This document shows positions 42,222 through 49,951 of a DNA stretch of 58,352 nt, in pieces. The stretch comes from JAEUMW01 sp039807745 (GTDB lineage Bacteria; Pseudomonadota; Gammaproteobacteria; Burkholderiales; JAEUMW01). The DNA is taken from NCBI GenBank assembly GCA_039807745.1, contig JBDHRV010000005.1:1-58352 (forward strand), written 5' to 3'. The position numbers and the translations under genes were made by a program. The notes under the pieces were generated by a model. It was not told the origin of the DNA. It searched no databases and saw nothing but the letters and a program-made list of their open reading frames with translations. The stretch's first letter is position 1; every line of letters begins with the position of its first letter.

Positions 42222-43249
42222 CGCACCTGGGGCGAGCGGGGCGCGGCGTCGAGCCGCGTGATGCTCTCCGGGCTGCCCGGGGCGGAGGGCGCGTCCCGCG
42301 CTTCGAGGACGGCCTCGACCAGGTAGCGCGGGCGGTGGCGCACCTGCTGATAGATGCGACCGACGTATTCGCCGAGCAGGCCCACCGCGAAGAGCAGAAT
42401 CCCCAGCAGGAAGAAGGCGATTCCGAACAGCGTGAAGAGGCCCTCGGCCTCCGGGCCGACGACCAGGCGGCGGATGGCGAGAAAGACGACAAAGAGCGCG
42501 GACACGATGGAAAGCGCGATGCCTCCCATCGACACGAGGTGCAGCGGCAGCAGCGAGAACCCCGTCATCAGGTCGAAGTTGAGGCGCACCAGCGCGTACA
42601 GCGAGTACTTGGACGCGCCCGCGGCACGCTCTTCGTGAGCGACCTCGATCTCGACCGGGCGCTGCGCGAAGGTGTAGGCGAGCGCCGGAATGAACGTGCT
42701 CACCTCGCTGCAGCTGTTGATCGCGTCGACGATCGGACGGCTGTAGGCGCGCAGCATGCACCCCTGGTCGGTCATCTTGATGCGCGTGGAGCGCTCCCGC
42801 GTCCAGTTGAGCGCGCGCGACGCGTAGCGGCGGAAGAAGCTGTCCTGCCGCTGGCGGCGGATGGTGCCGACGTAGTCGTAGCCTTCCGCCATCTTGGCGA
42901 CGAGGCGCGGGATTTCCTCGGGCGGGTTCTGCAGGTCGGCGTCCAGCGTGACGACGATGCGTCCCCGGCAGTGCTCGAAACCCGCCATGATCGCCATGTG
43001 CTGGCCGAAGTTGGCGGCGAACAGGATGACGCGCGTGACATCGGACCGTCGTTGGTACTGCTCGCGCAGCAGCGCTGCCGAGCGATCGCGGCTGCCGTCG
43101 TTCACGAACACGACTTCGAAGCTCGACCCCATGCCGTCGAGCGCCGGGTAGAGGCGGGCGAACAGCGCCGGCAGCCCGGCTTCCTCGTTGTAGACCGGAA
43201 TGACGACGGAGACTTCAGGCACGGCGCGCGGCATGGTTGCGGAGGACAT
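42218..43249 (-). CDS. arnC: Undecaprenyl-phosphate 4-deoxy-4-formamido-L-arabinose transferase
   Basis: A 343-residue GT2 glycosyltransferase that attaches L-Ara4FN to undecaprenyl phosphate at the inner membrane. The nucleotide-sugar site includes VVIPVYNEEAGLPALF and VVTLDADLQNPPEEIP (DAD metal motif). Two membrane helices near residues 235-257 and 268-292 anchor it. The ATG at 43249 overlaps the arnB end; a second ATG at 43234 is also possible. Neither has a strong ribosome binding site, so coupling to arnB is likely. Confidence 0.93.
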   Translation of the reverse strand: MSSATMPRAVPEVSVVIPVYNEEAGLPALFARLYPALDGMGSSFEVVFVNDGSRDRSAALLREQYQRRSDVTRVILFAANFGQHMAIMAGFEHCRGRIVVTLDADLQNPPEEIPRLVAKMAEGYDYVGTIRRQRQDSFFRRYASRALNWTRERSTRIKMTDQGCMLRAYSRPIVDAINSCSEVSTFIPALAYTFAQRPVEIEVAHEERAAGASKYSLYALVRLNFDLMTGFSLLPLHLVSMGGIALSIVSALFVVFLAIRRLVVGPEAEGLFTLFGIAFFLLGILLFAVGLLGEYVGRIYQQVRHRPRYLVEAVLEARDAPSAPGSPESITRLDAAPRSPQVR

Positions 43250-44381
43250 CGCGCGTGGCAGCGCAGACGCGCTCGACGTCGGCTTCCGTCATGGCAGGAA
43301 AGAGCGGCAGCGTGACGATGCCGCGCCCGACGCGTTCGGCATGCGGAAACTGTCCGGCGCGCCAGCCGAGCTCCTGGTACAGCTTGAACAGATGCAGCGC
43401 CGGATAGTGCACGCCAACGCCGATCCCGCGTTCGTGCATGGCGTGCATGAAATCGCCGCGGCTCATGCGTTCGAGCGGGAGCAGGACCTGGAACATGTGC
43501 CAGTTCGAGTTCGCGAAATCGGCCACCGGCAGCTCGCACCCGAGGCCGCGGTCGAAGCAGGCGAAGTAATGTCGGGCAAGCGCGCGGCGCCGGGCCGTGA
43601 ATGCTTCGAGGCGGGCCAGCTGACCGATGCCGATGCGGGCGGCGATATCGGTCATGTTGAGCTTCGCCCCTGCGACCTCGACCTCCTGCTCGCCGTCGGG
43701 CAGGCGGATCACGCCTTGCAGGCGCAGCCGCTCGCAGCGCAGCGCTTCCTCCTCGTCGTTCAGGACCAGGCATCCGCCTTCGGCGGTGGTGAGGTTCTTG
43801 TTGGCGTGGAAACTCAGACAGACAAGATCACCGAAACTGCCGATGCGCCTGCCGCTCCAGGTGGCGCCGACGCTCTGCGCGGCATCCTCGATCACCCGCA
43901 GTCCACGGTGGTGGGCGATGGCGTAGAGGCGGTCGCGGTCCACCGGCAGTCCGGCGAGGTCGACCGGGAGCAGGGCGCGGGTGCGCCCGGTGAGCGCGGG
44001 TTCGATGCGATCCAGATCGATGTTGCGTGTGGTCGGGTCGATGTCGACGAAGACGGGTCGCGCCCCGGCGCGCAGCACGACGTTGGCCGTGGCGACCCAG
44101 GTGAGTGGTGTGGTGATGATTTCATCGCCCGGTCCGATGCCGGCGATCGCGAGTGCGAGCTCGATCGCGCCGGTGCCGGAAGCGAGCGTGCGCACCGGAC
44201 GGCCGCCGAGGTAGGACGAGAGCTCGGCCTCGAACCGTTTCACCTGCGGGCCGCTCGTGATCCAGCCGGAGCGCAGCACGTCGGCGACGCCGGCGATGGT
44301 CTCCTCGTCGATCGTCGGCCGGGTGAACGGCAGATACGAAACCGCGTCTGCGGTGGCAGGGTGGTCGGTGTTCGTTCGCAT
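43215..44381 (-). CDS. arnB: UDP-4-amino-4-deoxy-L-arabinose aminotransferase
   Basis: A 388-residue PLP-dependent DegT/DnrJ/EryC1 family enzyme transferring an amino group from glutamate to the 4-keto sugar. The PLP-binding Lys is in SFHANKNLTTAEGG; other marks are SGTGAIELALAIAGIG and VIEDAAQSVGATWSGRRIGSFGD. The ATG at 44381 overlaps the upstream small transporter gene stop as TGATG; longer starts inside that gene are unlikely. Confidence 0.94.
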   Translation of the reverse strand: MRTNTDHPATADAVSYLPFTRPTIDEETIAGVADVLRSGWITSGPQVKRFEAELSSYLGGRPVRTLASGTGAIELALAIAGIGPGDEIITTPLTWVATANVVLRAGARPVFVDIDPTTRNIDLDRIEPALTGRTRALLPVDLAGLPVDRDRLYAIAHHRGLRVIEDAAQSVGATWSGRRIGSFGDLVCLSFHANKNLTTAEGGCLVLNDEEEALRCERLRLQGVIRLPDGEQEVEVAGAKLNMTDIAARIGIGQLARLEAFTARRRALARHYFACFDRGLGCELPVADFANSNWHMFQVLLPLERMSRGDFMHAMHERGIGVGVHYPALHLFKLYQELGWRAGQFPHAERVGRGIVTLPLFPAMTEADVERVCAATRDVLRNHAARRA

Positions 44382-44752
44382 CAGCTGCGCGCGACGACGT
44401 AGACGCCGAGGATGATGATGCCGATGCCCGCGAGGCGGGTCGCCGACACTGCTTCGCCGAACAGGTACCACGCGGCGATCGCGTTGACGACGTATCCCAC
44501 GGAGAGCATCGGATAGGCGATGCTCACCTCGACCCGCGACAGCGCCATGATCCAGACGATGACGCTCACGACGTAGCAGGCGAGACCGCCCACGATGTGC
44601 GGCTCGGTCGCGAGCTTCCAGCCGACCGGCAAGGCGTTCTCCAGACTGAAGGCGAAGGTGCCGACGCTGTTGGTGCCGGCCTTCAGCAGCAACTGCGCGG
44701 CAGCGTTCAGCAGCACGCCGATCAAGACGAGCATGAAGCTGAGCGCGCTCAC
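44381..44752 (-). CDS. ArnE/ArnF-like small multidrug resistance-type membrane protein
   Basis: A 123-residue protein with four predicted membrane helices (for example SFMLVLIGVLLNAAAQLLL and AGIGIIILGVYVV). It matches the EamA/SMR-like subunits ArnE and ArnF, which flip undecaprenyl-phosphate-Ara4N across the inner membrane. Only one such gene is present here instead of two, suggesting a homodimer or a missing partner elsewhere. ATG 44752 overlaps the upstream arnT stop. Confidence 0.85.
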   Translation of the reverse strand: MSALSFMLVLIGVLLNAAAQLLLKAGTNSVGTFAFSLENALPVGWKLATEPHIVGGLACYVVSVIVWIMALSRVEVSIAYPMLSVGYVVNAIAAWYLFGEAVSATRLAGIGIIILGVYVVARS

Positions 44753-46401
44753 GGGCTCGTCACCACGACGTAACGGTCGTCGTTCGCTACCACGCGCATT
44801 GGCACTCCAAACTTCGCGAGCAGGTCGAAGTATACGGGGCGCATGATCGCGAGCGCCCCCGGCTCGGACCGCCAGCGCGGTTCGAAATCCCGCGGATCGC
44901 CGATCCAGAGCTGCGGCTCCTGGCCAAGCCCGAACGCCATCTCTTCTGCGCTGCCGACCAGGGTCGTCTTGCGCTTGAGATAGAAGGGGATCGTCTGCTC
45001 GTACATGCCGAAGCTGTAGAACGGCGTGTCCGGCCGGAGCAGGGGTGCGATCTTCACGGCGAGATCATACCCGGAACGCGCTGGCGACAGCGCTTCGGCC
45101 CCGCTGTTGCCGAACTGCGCGGCCACCAGCGCCGCGAGCGCAGCGACCACGACCGCGCCCCGCGGTCTGCCGCGCCCCGCCAGGTGGAGCGCACCAGCCG
45201 CACCGGCCGCGAGCACCGCGCCCGCCGCCTGGAGCCAGCGGTCGAATGTTTCGGGCAGCGCGGCGAGTTCAACCGGGCCGAAGCGGCGCAATACGATGGG
45301 CGCGGCGAGCACGATGAGGCCCAGGGTGAGAGCGAACACGAGGTGCCGGCGCAGTCTGCCCGGCTGGAGCGCTGCCACCCGTTCGCCCAGCAGGAGCGCG
45401 ATGGCGGGCAGCATCGGCAGCACGTAGGCTTCGAGCTTCGAACTCGACGCGGAAAAGAAGAGCAGGATGAACCCGGCGTAGGCGAGCAGGAAGCGGCGGG
45501 CGCGAAAGCCGCTGCCATCGGACTCGCTCCGCCATGCCTGCGCGAGCGCGCCCGGCACCAGGGTGGTCCACGGCAGCAGACCGAGCACCAGCACCGGCAG
45601 GAAGAACCACCAGGGCTGATCGCGGTAGTGCGCCGTCGTGAGGAAGCGCTGGAAGTGCTCGTGGATGAAGAAATAGCGCGGGAACTCGGGGTTCGCGAGC
45701 GACACCTGGACGAACCACGGCGCTGCGAGCGCGAGGAAGAGCAACACGCCGGTCACGGGATTGAGTCTGCGCCAGACGGCGAAATCCCGCGTGAGCAGCG
45801 TGTAGGCGACCAGTCCGCCTGCTGGCAACACGGCGCCGACGAGCCCCTTGCTCAACACTGCCCCGGCGGCCGCCGCCCAGGCGACGTGCATCCAGAGCGC
45901 GCGCCCGCGGCGCGTCTGGTGGTCGCGCTGTGCGAAGAGAAACGCCACCAGCGCGAGGGTCAGGAAGAAGGTGAGCCCCATGTCGAGGGTGTTGTAGTGT
46001 CCGCCGAGCACGAACCCGGCGCTGCTCACCAGCAGCAGGGCTGCGTACAGGCCGGCATCAGGACCGGACAGCCGCACCCCCGCGGCATAGGTCAGCAGGA
46101 CGGCGAGGAAGCCCGACAGCGCAGTCCACAGCCGCGACGTCCATTGCGCTTCACCGAAGACGCGGTACGCGGCGGCAGTGGCCCAGTACTGCAGCGGCGG
46201 TTTCTCGAAGTATTTGATGCCGTTCAGCCGCGGCGTGAGCCAGTCGGCCGAGGCCACCATCTCGCGCGGAATCTCCGCATAGCGTCCTTCGTCCGGGTGG
46301 AACAGCTTCCGGTATTCCAGGTTGCCGAACCAGACGACGGCCACGGCGAGCAGCAACAGGAGGAGGCGGGAGCGCGCAAGGGGCTCCTGGACGACATGCA
46401 T
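44749..46401 (-). CDS. arnT: ArnT-type lipid A 4-amino-4-deoxy-L-arabinose transferase (GT83 family)
   Basis: A 550-residue polytopic membrane glycosyltransferase. Near the N-terminus, FHPDEGRYAEIPREM and FEKPPLQYWATAAAYRVFGE carry the acidic and Lys residues that bind metal and the undecaprenyl-phosphate donor. About a dozen hydrophobic helices follow, then a periplasmic C-terminal domain. It should transfer Ara4N to lipid A phosphates, lowering surface charge. ATG 46401 (MHVVQEP) has no clear ribosome binding site; the gene starts 49 bases after mnmH ends, so the two may form one transcript. Confidence 0.93.
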   Translation of the reverse strand: MHVVQEPLARSRLLLLLLAVAVVWFGNLEYRKLFHPDEGRYAEIPREMVASADWLTPRLNGIKYFEKPPLQYWATAAAYRVFGEAQWTSRLWTALSGFLAVLLTYAAGVRLSGPDAGLYAALLLVSSAGFVLGGHYNTLDMGLTFFLTLALVAFLFAQRDHQTRRGRALWMHVAWAAAAGAVLSKGLVGAVLPAGGLVAYTLLTRDFAVWRRLNPVTGVLLFLALAAPWFVQVSLANPEFPRYFFIHEHFQRFLTTAHYRDQPWWFFLPVLVLGLLPWTTLVPGALAQAWRSESDGSGFRARRFLLAYAGFILLFFSASSSKLEAYVLPMLPAIALLLGERVAALQPGRLRRHLVFALTLGLIVLAAPIVLRRFGPVELAALPETFDRWLQAAGAVLAAGAAGALHLAGRGRPRGAVVVAALAALVAAQFGNSGAEALSPARSGYDLAVKIAPLLRPDTPFYSFGMYEQTIPFYLKRKTTLVGSAEEMAFGLGQEPQLWIGDPRDFEPRWRSEPGALAIMRPVYFDLLAKFGVPMRVVANDDRYVVVTSP

Positions 46402-46450
46402 CGGCAAGGGGAAGCGGACGGAGGGCGGATTATATCGCGGCGGCGTGCCT

Positions 46451-47500
46451 TCAGGGCTGCGCGGCAAGCTCCCGTGCGAGGCTTGCGAAATCCACATCCC
46501 GTATGCCCGGCAGCAGGACGGGCGCTGCGTCGTGGAGCCGGGCGAAGTTCCCGCCGGTCGAACGCTGGTAGGCGGGATCGTAATGTCGCTCGAGGAGATC
46601 GGCGACGAGCTCCGCGATGCGACCCGACCGCGCGAGCGATTGCCAGGCTGCGATGCGCTCGCGCCCGTGCCGGTTCGTGAGCAGCGCGAGCTTCGCGCAC
46701 AAGCTCTCGACGTCAGCCACGAGATGCGCGTATTCGTCCTCGAGCAACGCCACGCGCGCGGCCAGATCGGCCTCGAGGCTGAGGCAGGCGCCTGCCCGGA
46801 TCGCCGCCATGAGCGTCTCCGGCACGGTCAGCCGGCCGATCCTGCGGCTTTCCGCCTCCACGAATACCGGACGGGCCGGCGCGAAGGCGCTGAGCCGTTC
46901 CCGCACCAGGCTCTCGAACCACTTCTGGGGGGGCTGCGCGGCGTCCGGCAGGGTGCCGAGCACCGAGCCCCGATGCTGAGCCAATGCTTCGAGATCGAGG
47001 ACCTGCGCTCCCGTGTTCTCCAGGGCACGCAAGAGACGGCTCTTGCCGCTCCCCGTGCGCCCGCAGATGACCCGGAAGTTCAACGCCGCGGGCAGACGTT
47101 CGAGGTCGTCGATCACCGCGCGGCGGTACGCCCGGTAGCCGCCGGCGAGCCGCGCCGCCGGCCAGCCGACCTCGCGCAGCACATGGGCCATGGCTTCGCT
47201 GCGCTTGCCGCCGCGCCAGCAGTAGACCAGCGGCCGCCAGCCCTTGGGCCGGTCCAGGAACTCGCGCTCGATATGCAGTCCGATGTTGCGGGCAGCGAGT
47301 GCCGCACCGACCTTGCGCGCCTCGAACGCCGAGACCTGCTTGTACAGAATGCCGACGCGGGCGCGCTCCACATCGTCCAGCACCGGCAGGTTGCGTGCGC
47401 CCGGGATGCGATCCTCGGCGAACTCGGCAGGCGAGCGCACGTCGATCACCGCGTCGAATTCGGGTACCTGGGCGACGGACGCTTCGAATTCGGCGCGCAA
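46451..47500 (-). CDS. mnmH: tRNA 2-selenouridine synthase
   Basis: A 349-residue enzyme replacing sulfur by selenium at the wobble uridine of some tRNAs, also called SelU/YbbB. The N-terminal rhodanese domain carries the active-site Cys in YCWRGGKRSEAM. A P-loop domain follows, with Walker A CGRTGSGKSRLL. The start is chosen as TTG 47500, eight bases after AGGAG; a GTG at 47509 has no spacing for a ribosome binding site. Presence implies selenophosphate is made in the cell. It is the first gene of the long minus-strand run through the arn operon. Confidence 0.92.
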   Translation of the reverse strand: MRAEFEASVAQVPEFDAVIDVRSPAEFAEDRIPGARNLPVLDDVERARVGILYKQVSAFEARKVGAALAARNIGLHIEREFLDRPKGWRPLVYCWRGGKRSEAMAHVLREVGWPAARLAGGYRAYRRAVIDDLERLPAALNFRVICGRTGSGKSRLLRALENTGAQVLDLEALAQHRGSVLGTLPDAAQPPQKWFESLVRERLSAFAPARPVFVEAESRRIGRLTVPETLMAAIRAGACLSLEADLAARVALLEDEYAHLVADVESLCAKLALLTNRHGRERIAAWQSLARSGRIAELVADLLERHYDPAYQRSTGGNFARLHDAAPVLLPGIRDVDFASLARELAAQP

Positions 47501-47668
47501 CGGGAGCACTCCTGGGCAAACGACGGCGATTCTACAGACTCTCGGGAGACTCTCCGACCCGTCGCGTGCCGTCGATCCACGGGCTGCTTGCGGATATTCC
47601 CGCGTGGCGCGCGCTTTGCTGCCCCGCCGACGAGACCTCCTCCAGCCCTCCCACCGGACCTTCCCACA

Positions 47669-48628
47669 ATGGATGTCAGCCCCTTTCCGCAGGACGTCAA
47701 GGACGCCGTGAACCTCGAGGACGTGGTGGCGGTGTGCGCGGCGGTCCGGGAAATCCTCGGCCGGCGCTATCCAGCCAGCGACTTCGCGGTCCTGGATCAG
47801 GTGTTCGCGGATGTGGGTCGGCTCTTCAGAGGGGAAATGCCCGGATTTCAGGCCTGCGACACCAAGTACCACGACCTGCGCCACACCCTCGACATCACGC
47901 TTGCCATGACGCGGCTGCTCGACGGCCACGATCGGGCATCGAGCACCGACGACGCCCTCGGCGCGGAGCGCGCCCTGATCGGCGTCATCACCGCGCTGTT
48001 CCACGATTCCGGCTACATACTCGAACGCGACGACCGCAACCGCACGAGCGGCGCGGAGTATACGCTCGTCCACGTGTCGCGCAGCGCCCGCTTCCTGGCG
48101 CGCTACCTGCCCGAAATCGGGCTCGGTCGGCACGTCGCGCGGGCGACGCGCCTGGTCCATTTCACCGGTTACGAGATCCCGATCGACCGGCTGGAACTGC
48201 CCGATCCGCTCGACCGGCGCCTGGGCTGCATGCTCGGGAGCGCCGACCTCATTGGGCAGATGGCCGATCGCATCTATCTCGAGAAGTGCCGCGATTTCCT
48301 CTACGAGGAGTTCGTGCTGGCGGGCATCGCACAGCGCGAGCATGCGGATGGTTCGATCGAGATCCGCTACGCCTCGGCCGCCGACCTGCTCGCGAAGACG
48401 CCCGGGTTCTACGAGAACGTGGCGAAAAAGCGGCTCGACGGACTGTTCGGCGGCCTGCACGAGATCGTGGCCACCCATTTCGGCGGCGCGAACCCCTACC
48501 GCGAGCGCATCGAGCGCAACATCGCGTTCCTCAAGGAAGTCCTCGCGCGCGGCGAATTCGAGCGCCTGCGCCGCAAGAGCGTCACCCTCTCGGTTCGCCG
48601 CGGCGCCGGGCGCGACCCCGACCGCTGA
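47669..48628 (+). CDS. HD-fold, cyclic-nucleotide-phosphodiesterase-like protein
   Basis: A 319-residue soluble protein. The metal site resembles class I cyclic-nucleotide phosphodiesterases: KYHDLRHTLDITLAMTRLL (Y67, H68, H72) and, 40 residues later, TALFHDSGYI (H112, D113). A further conserved His is in ATRLVHFTGYEI, and DLIGQMADRIYLEKC holds the last Asp. HD-domain enzymes cleave phosphoester bonds in nucleotides. The substrate is unknown. ATG 47669 is the start. It is divergent from mnmH across 168 bases and converges with tesA. Confidence 0.75.
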   Translation: MDVSPFPQDVKDAVNLEDVVAVCAAVREILGRRYPASDFAVLDQVFADVGRLFRGEMPGFQACDTKYHDLRHTLDITLAMTRLLDGHDRASSTDDALGAERALIGVITALFHDSGYILERDDRNRTSGAEYTLVHVSRSARFLARYLPEIGLGRHVARATRLVHFTGYEIPIDRLELPDPLDRRLGCMLGSADLIGQMADRIYLEKCRDFLYEEFVLAGIAQREHADGSIEIRYASAADLLAKTPGFYENVAKKRLDGLFGGLHEIVATHFGGANPYRERIERNIAFLKEVLARGEFERLRRKSVTLSVRRGAGRDPDR

Positions 48629-48639
48629 CGGCGGCGGCG

Positions 48640-49254
48640 CTACGACCGCTTGCCCAGCAGCGGGCGCAGCACCGGCCACACGTTGTCGAGCATGAGCGGC
48701 TGCGCCGCCGCCGTCGGGTGTATGCCATCGGCCTGGAAGTACTCGCGCTTCTCGCCGAACCCAGCCAGCATGAAGGGCACCAGCGGCACCTTCTGTTCGC
48801 GCGCCACGCCCTCGAACAAGGCCTGGAACTTTTCGGTGTAGGCCGTGCCGTAGTTGGGCGGCAGCTGCATGCCGACAATGAGCGGTTGGGCGCCGGCGCT
48901 CCTTGCCGTGCGGATCATCGTTTCGAGATTCTGGCGCGTGGTGGCGAGCGGCAGGCCGCGCAGTCCGTCGTTGCCGCCCAGTTCGATGACGACGATGGCA
49001 GGCCGGTGCTGGGCGAGCACCGCTTCCAGCCGCTTCGCGCCACCCAGGGTCGTTTCCCCGCTGACACTCGCATTCACCACCCGGTAAGTGAACTTCTCGG
49101 CCCGCAGGCGGTCGGCCAGCAGGGCCACCCAACCCTGGTCCTGCGGCAACCCGTAACCCGCCGACAGGCTGTCGCCGTAGATCAGCAGCACCGGCTGCGC
49201 ATATGCCGACAACGCCATCCAACCGAACAGAAAGAGCACACACTTCTTGAACAT
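48640..49254 (-). CDS. tesA: Periplasmic SGNH lysophospholipase/arylesterase TesA
   Basis: A 204-residue SGNH hydrolase with a Sec signal (LFLFGWMALSAYA). Catalytic blocks are YGDSLSAGYG (Ser), VSGETT, GGNDGLRGLP (Asn) and DGIHPTAAAQ (Asp, His). It hydrolyses acyl esters and acyl-CoA-like thioesters in the periplasm. Its ATG (49254) overlaps the opposite-strand ABC gene ATG in the tetramer CATG. The same divergent tesA-ybbA order occurs in E. coli. Confidence 0.94.
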   Translation of the reverse strand: MFKKCVLFLFGWMALSAYAQPVLLIYGDSLSAGYGLPQDQGWVALLADRLRAEKFTYRVVNASVSGETTLGGAKRLEAVLAQHRPAIVVIELGGNDGLRGLPLATTRQNLETMIRTARSAGAQPLIVGMQLPPNYGTAYTEKFQALFEGVAREQKVPLVPFMLAGFGEKREYFQADGIHPTAAAQPLMLDNVWPVLRPLLGKRS

Positions 49255-49951
49255 GTCAGGTCAACCTCGCGGACCGATCCTCAGTGTCTCCACCCTCACG
49301 AAGCAGGTCGAAAGCGGCTCCGGGCGGCTCACGATTCTCGATGACGTGACCTTCGACGTGCAAGAGGGCGAAGCGGTCGCGATCCTCGGCGCCTCCGGCT
49401 CGGGGAAGACCACGCTGCTCGGGCTGATGGCCGGGCTCGACACACCGACGGCGGGGCGCGTCGTGCTCGACGGCGTCGATCTCTTCGCGCTGGACGAGGA
49501 CGGCCGGGCGGCGCTGCGCGGGCGGATGGTGGGGTTCGTGTTCCAGTCGTTCCAGCTGTTGCCGGCGCTCACCGCGCTCGAAAACGTCATGTTGCCGCTC
49601 GAGCTGGCCGGCACCTCTGGTGCGCGCGAGGCAGCAACCGCGCTGCTCGGGCGGGTCGGTCTCGGCGCACGCTTGGCGCACCGCCCGAAGCAGCTGTCCG
49701 GCGGCGAGCAGCAGCGCGTCGCTATCGCCCGCGCATTCGCCGGCAATCCGCGCCTCCTGCTCGCCGACGAGCCGACCGGCAATCTCGATGCAGCGACCGG
49801 CCAGGAGATCATCGAGCTCATGTTCGCTCTCAATCGCGAGAGCCGCACCACGCTCCTGCTGGTGACTCACGACGAGGCGCTGGCCGGGCGCTGCCGGCGC
49901 CGGCTGCGCATCGCCGCGGGGCGGCTGACCGCGGACGAGACGGTGCGATGA
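49253..49951 (+). CDS. ybbA: ABC transporter ATP-binding protein, YbbA/LolD-like
   Basis: A 232-residue ATPase: Walker A GASGSGKTT, Q-loop FVFQSFQLLPAL, signature LSGGEQQRVAIARAF, Walker B LLLADEPTGNLD and the switch His in LVTHDEA. It pairs with the FtsX-like permease encoded next, whose ATG overlaps its stop. ATG 49253 is preferred; a TTG at 49247 gives two more residues. The family is MacB/LolD-like and works as a mechanotransmitter rather than a classical importer; the YbbAP substrate is not settled. Confidence 0.93.
   Translation: MSGQPRGPILSVSTLTKQVESGSGRLTILDDVTFDVQEGEAVAILGASGSGKTTLLGLMAGLDTPTAGRVVLDGVDLFALDEDGRAALRGRMVGFVFQSFQLLPALTALENVMLPLELAGTSGAREAATALLGRVGLGARLAHRPKQLSGGEQQRVAIARAFAGNPRLLLADEPTGNLDAATGQEIIELMFALNRESRTTLLLVTHDEALAGRCRRRLRIAAGRLTADETVR

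Noticed and set aside
46402..46450. PmrA-box-type operator before arnT
   Set aside because: No direct repeat resembling CTTAAT or CTTAAG could be found in the short gap or just upstream of mnmH.
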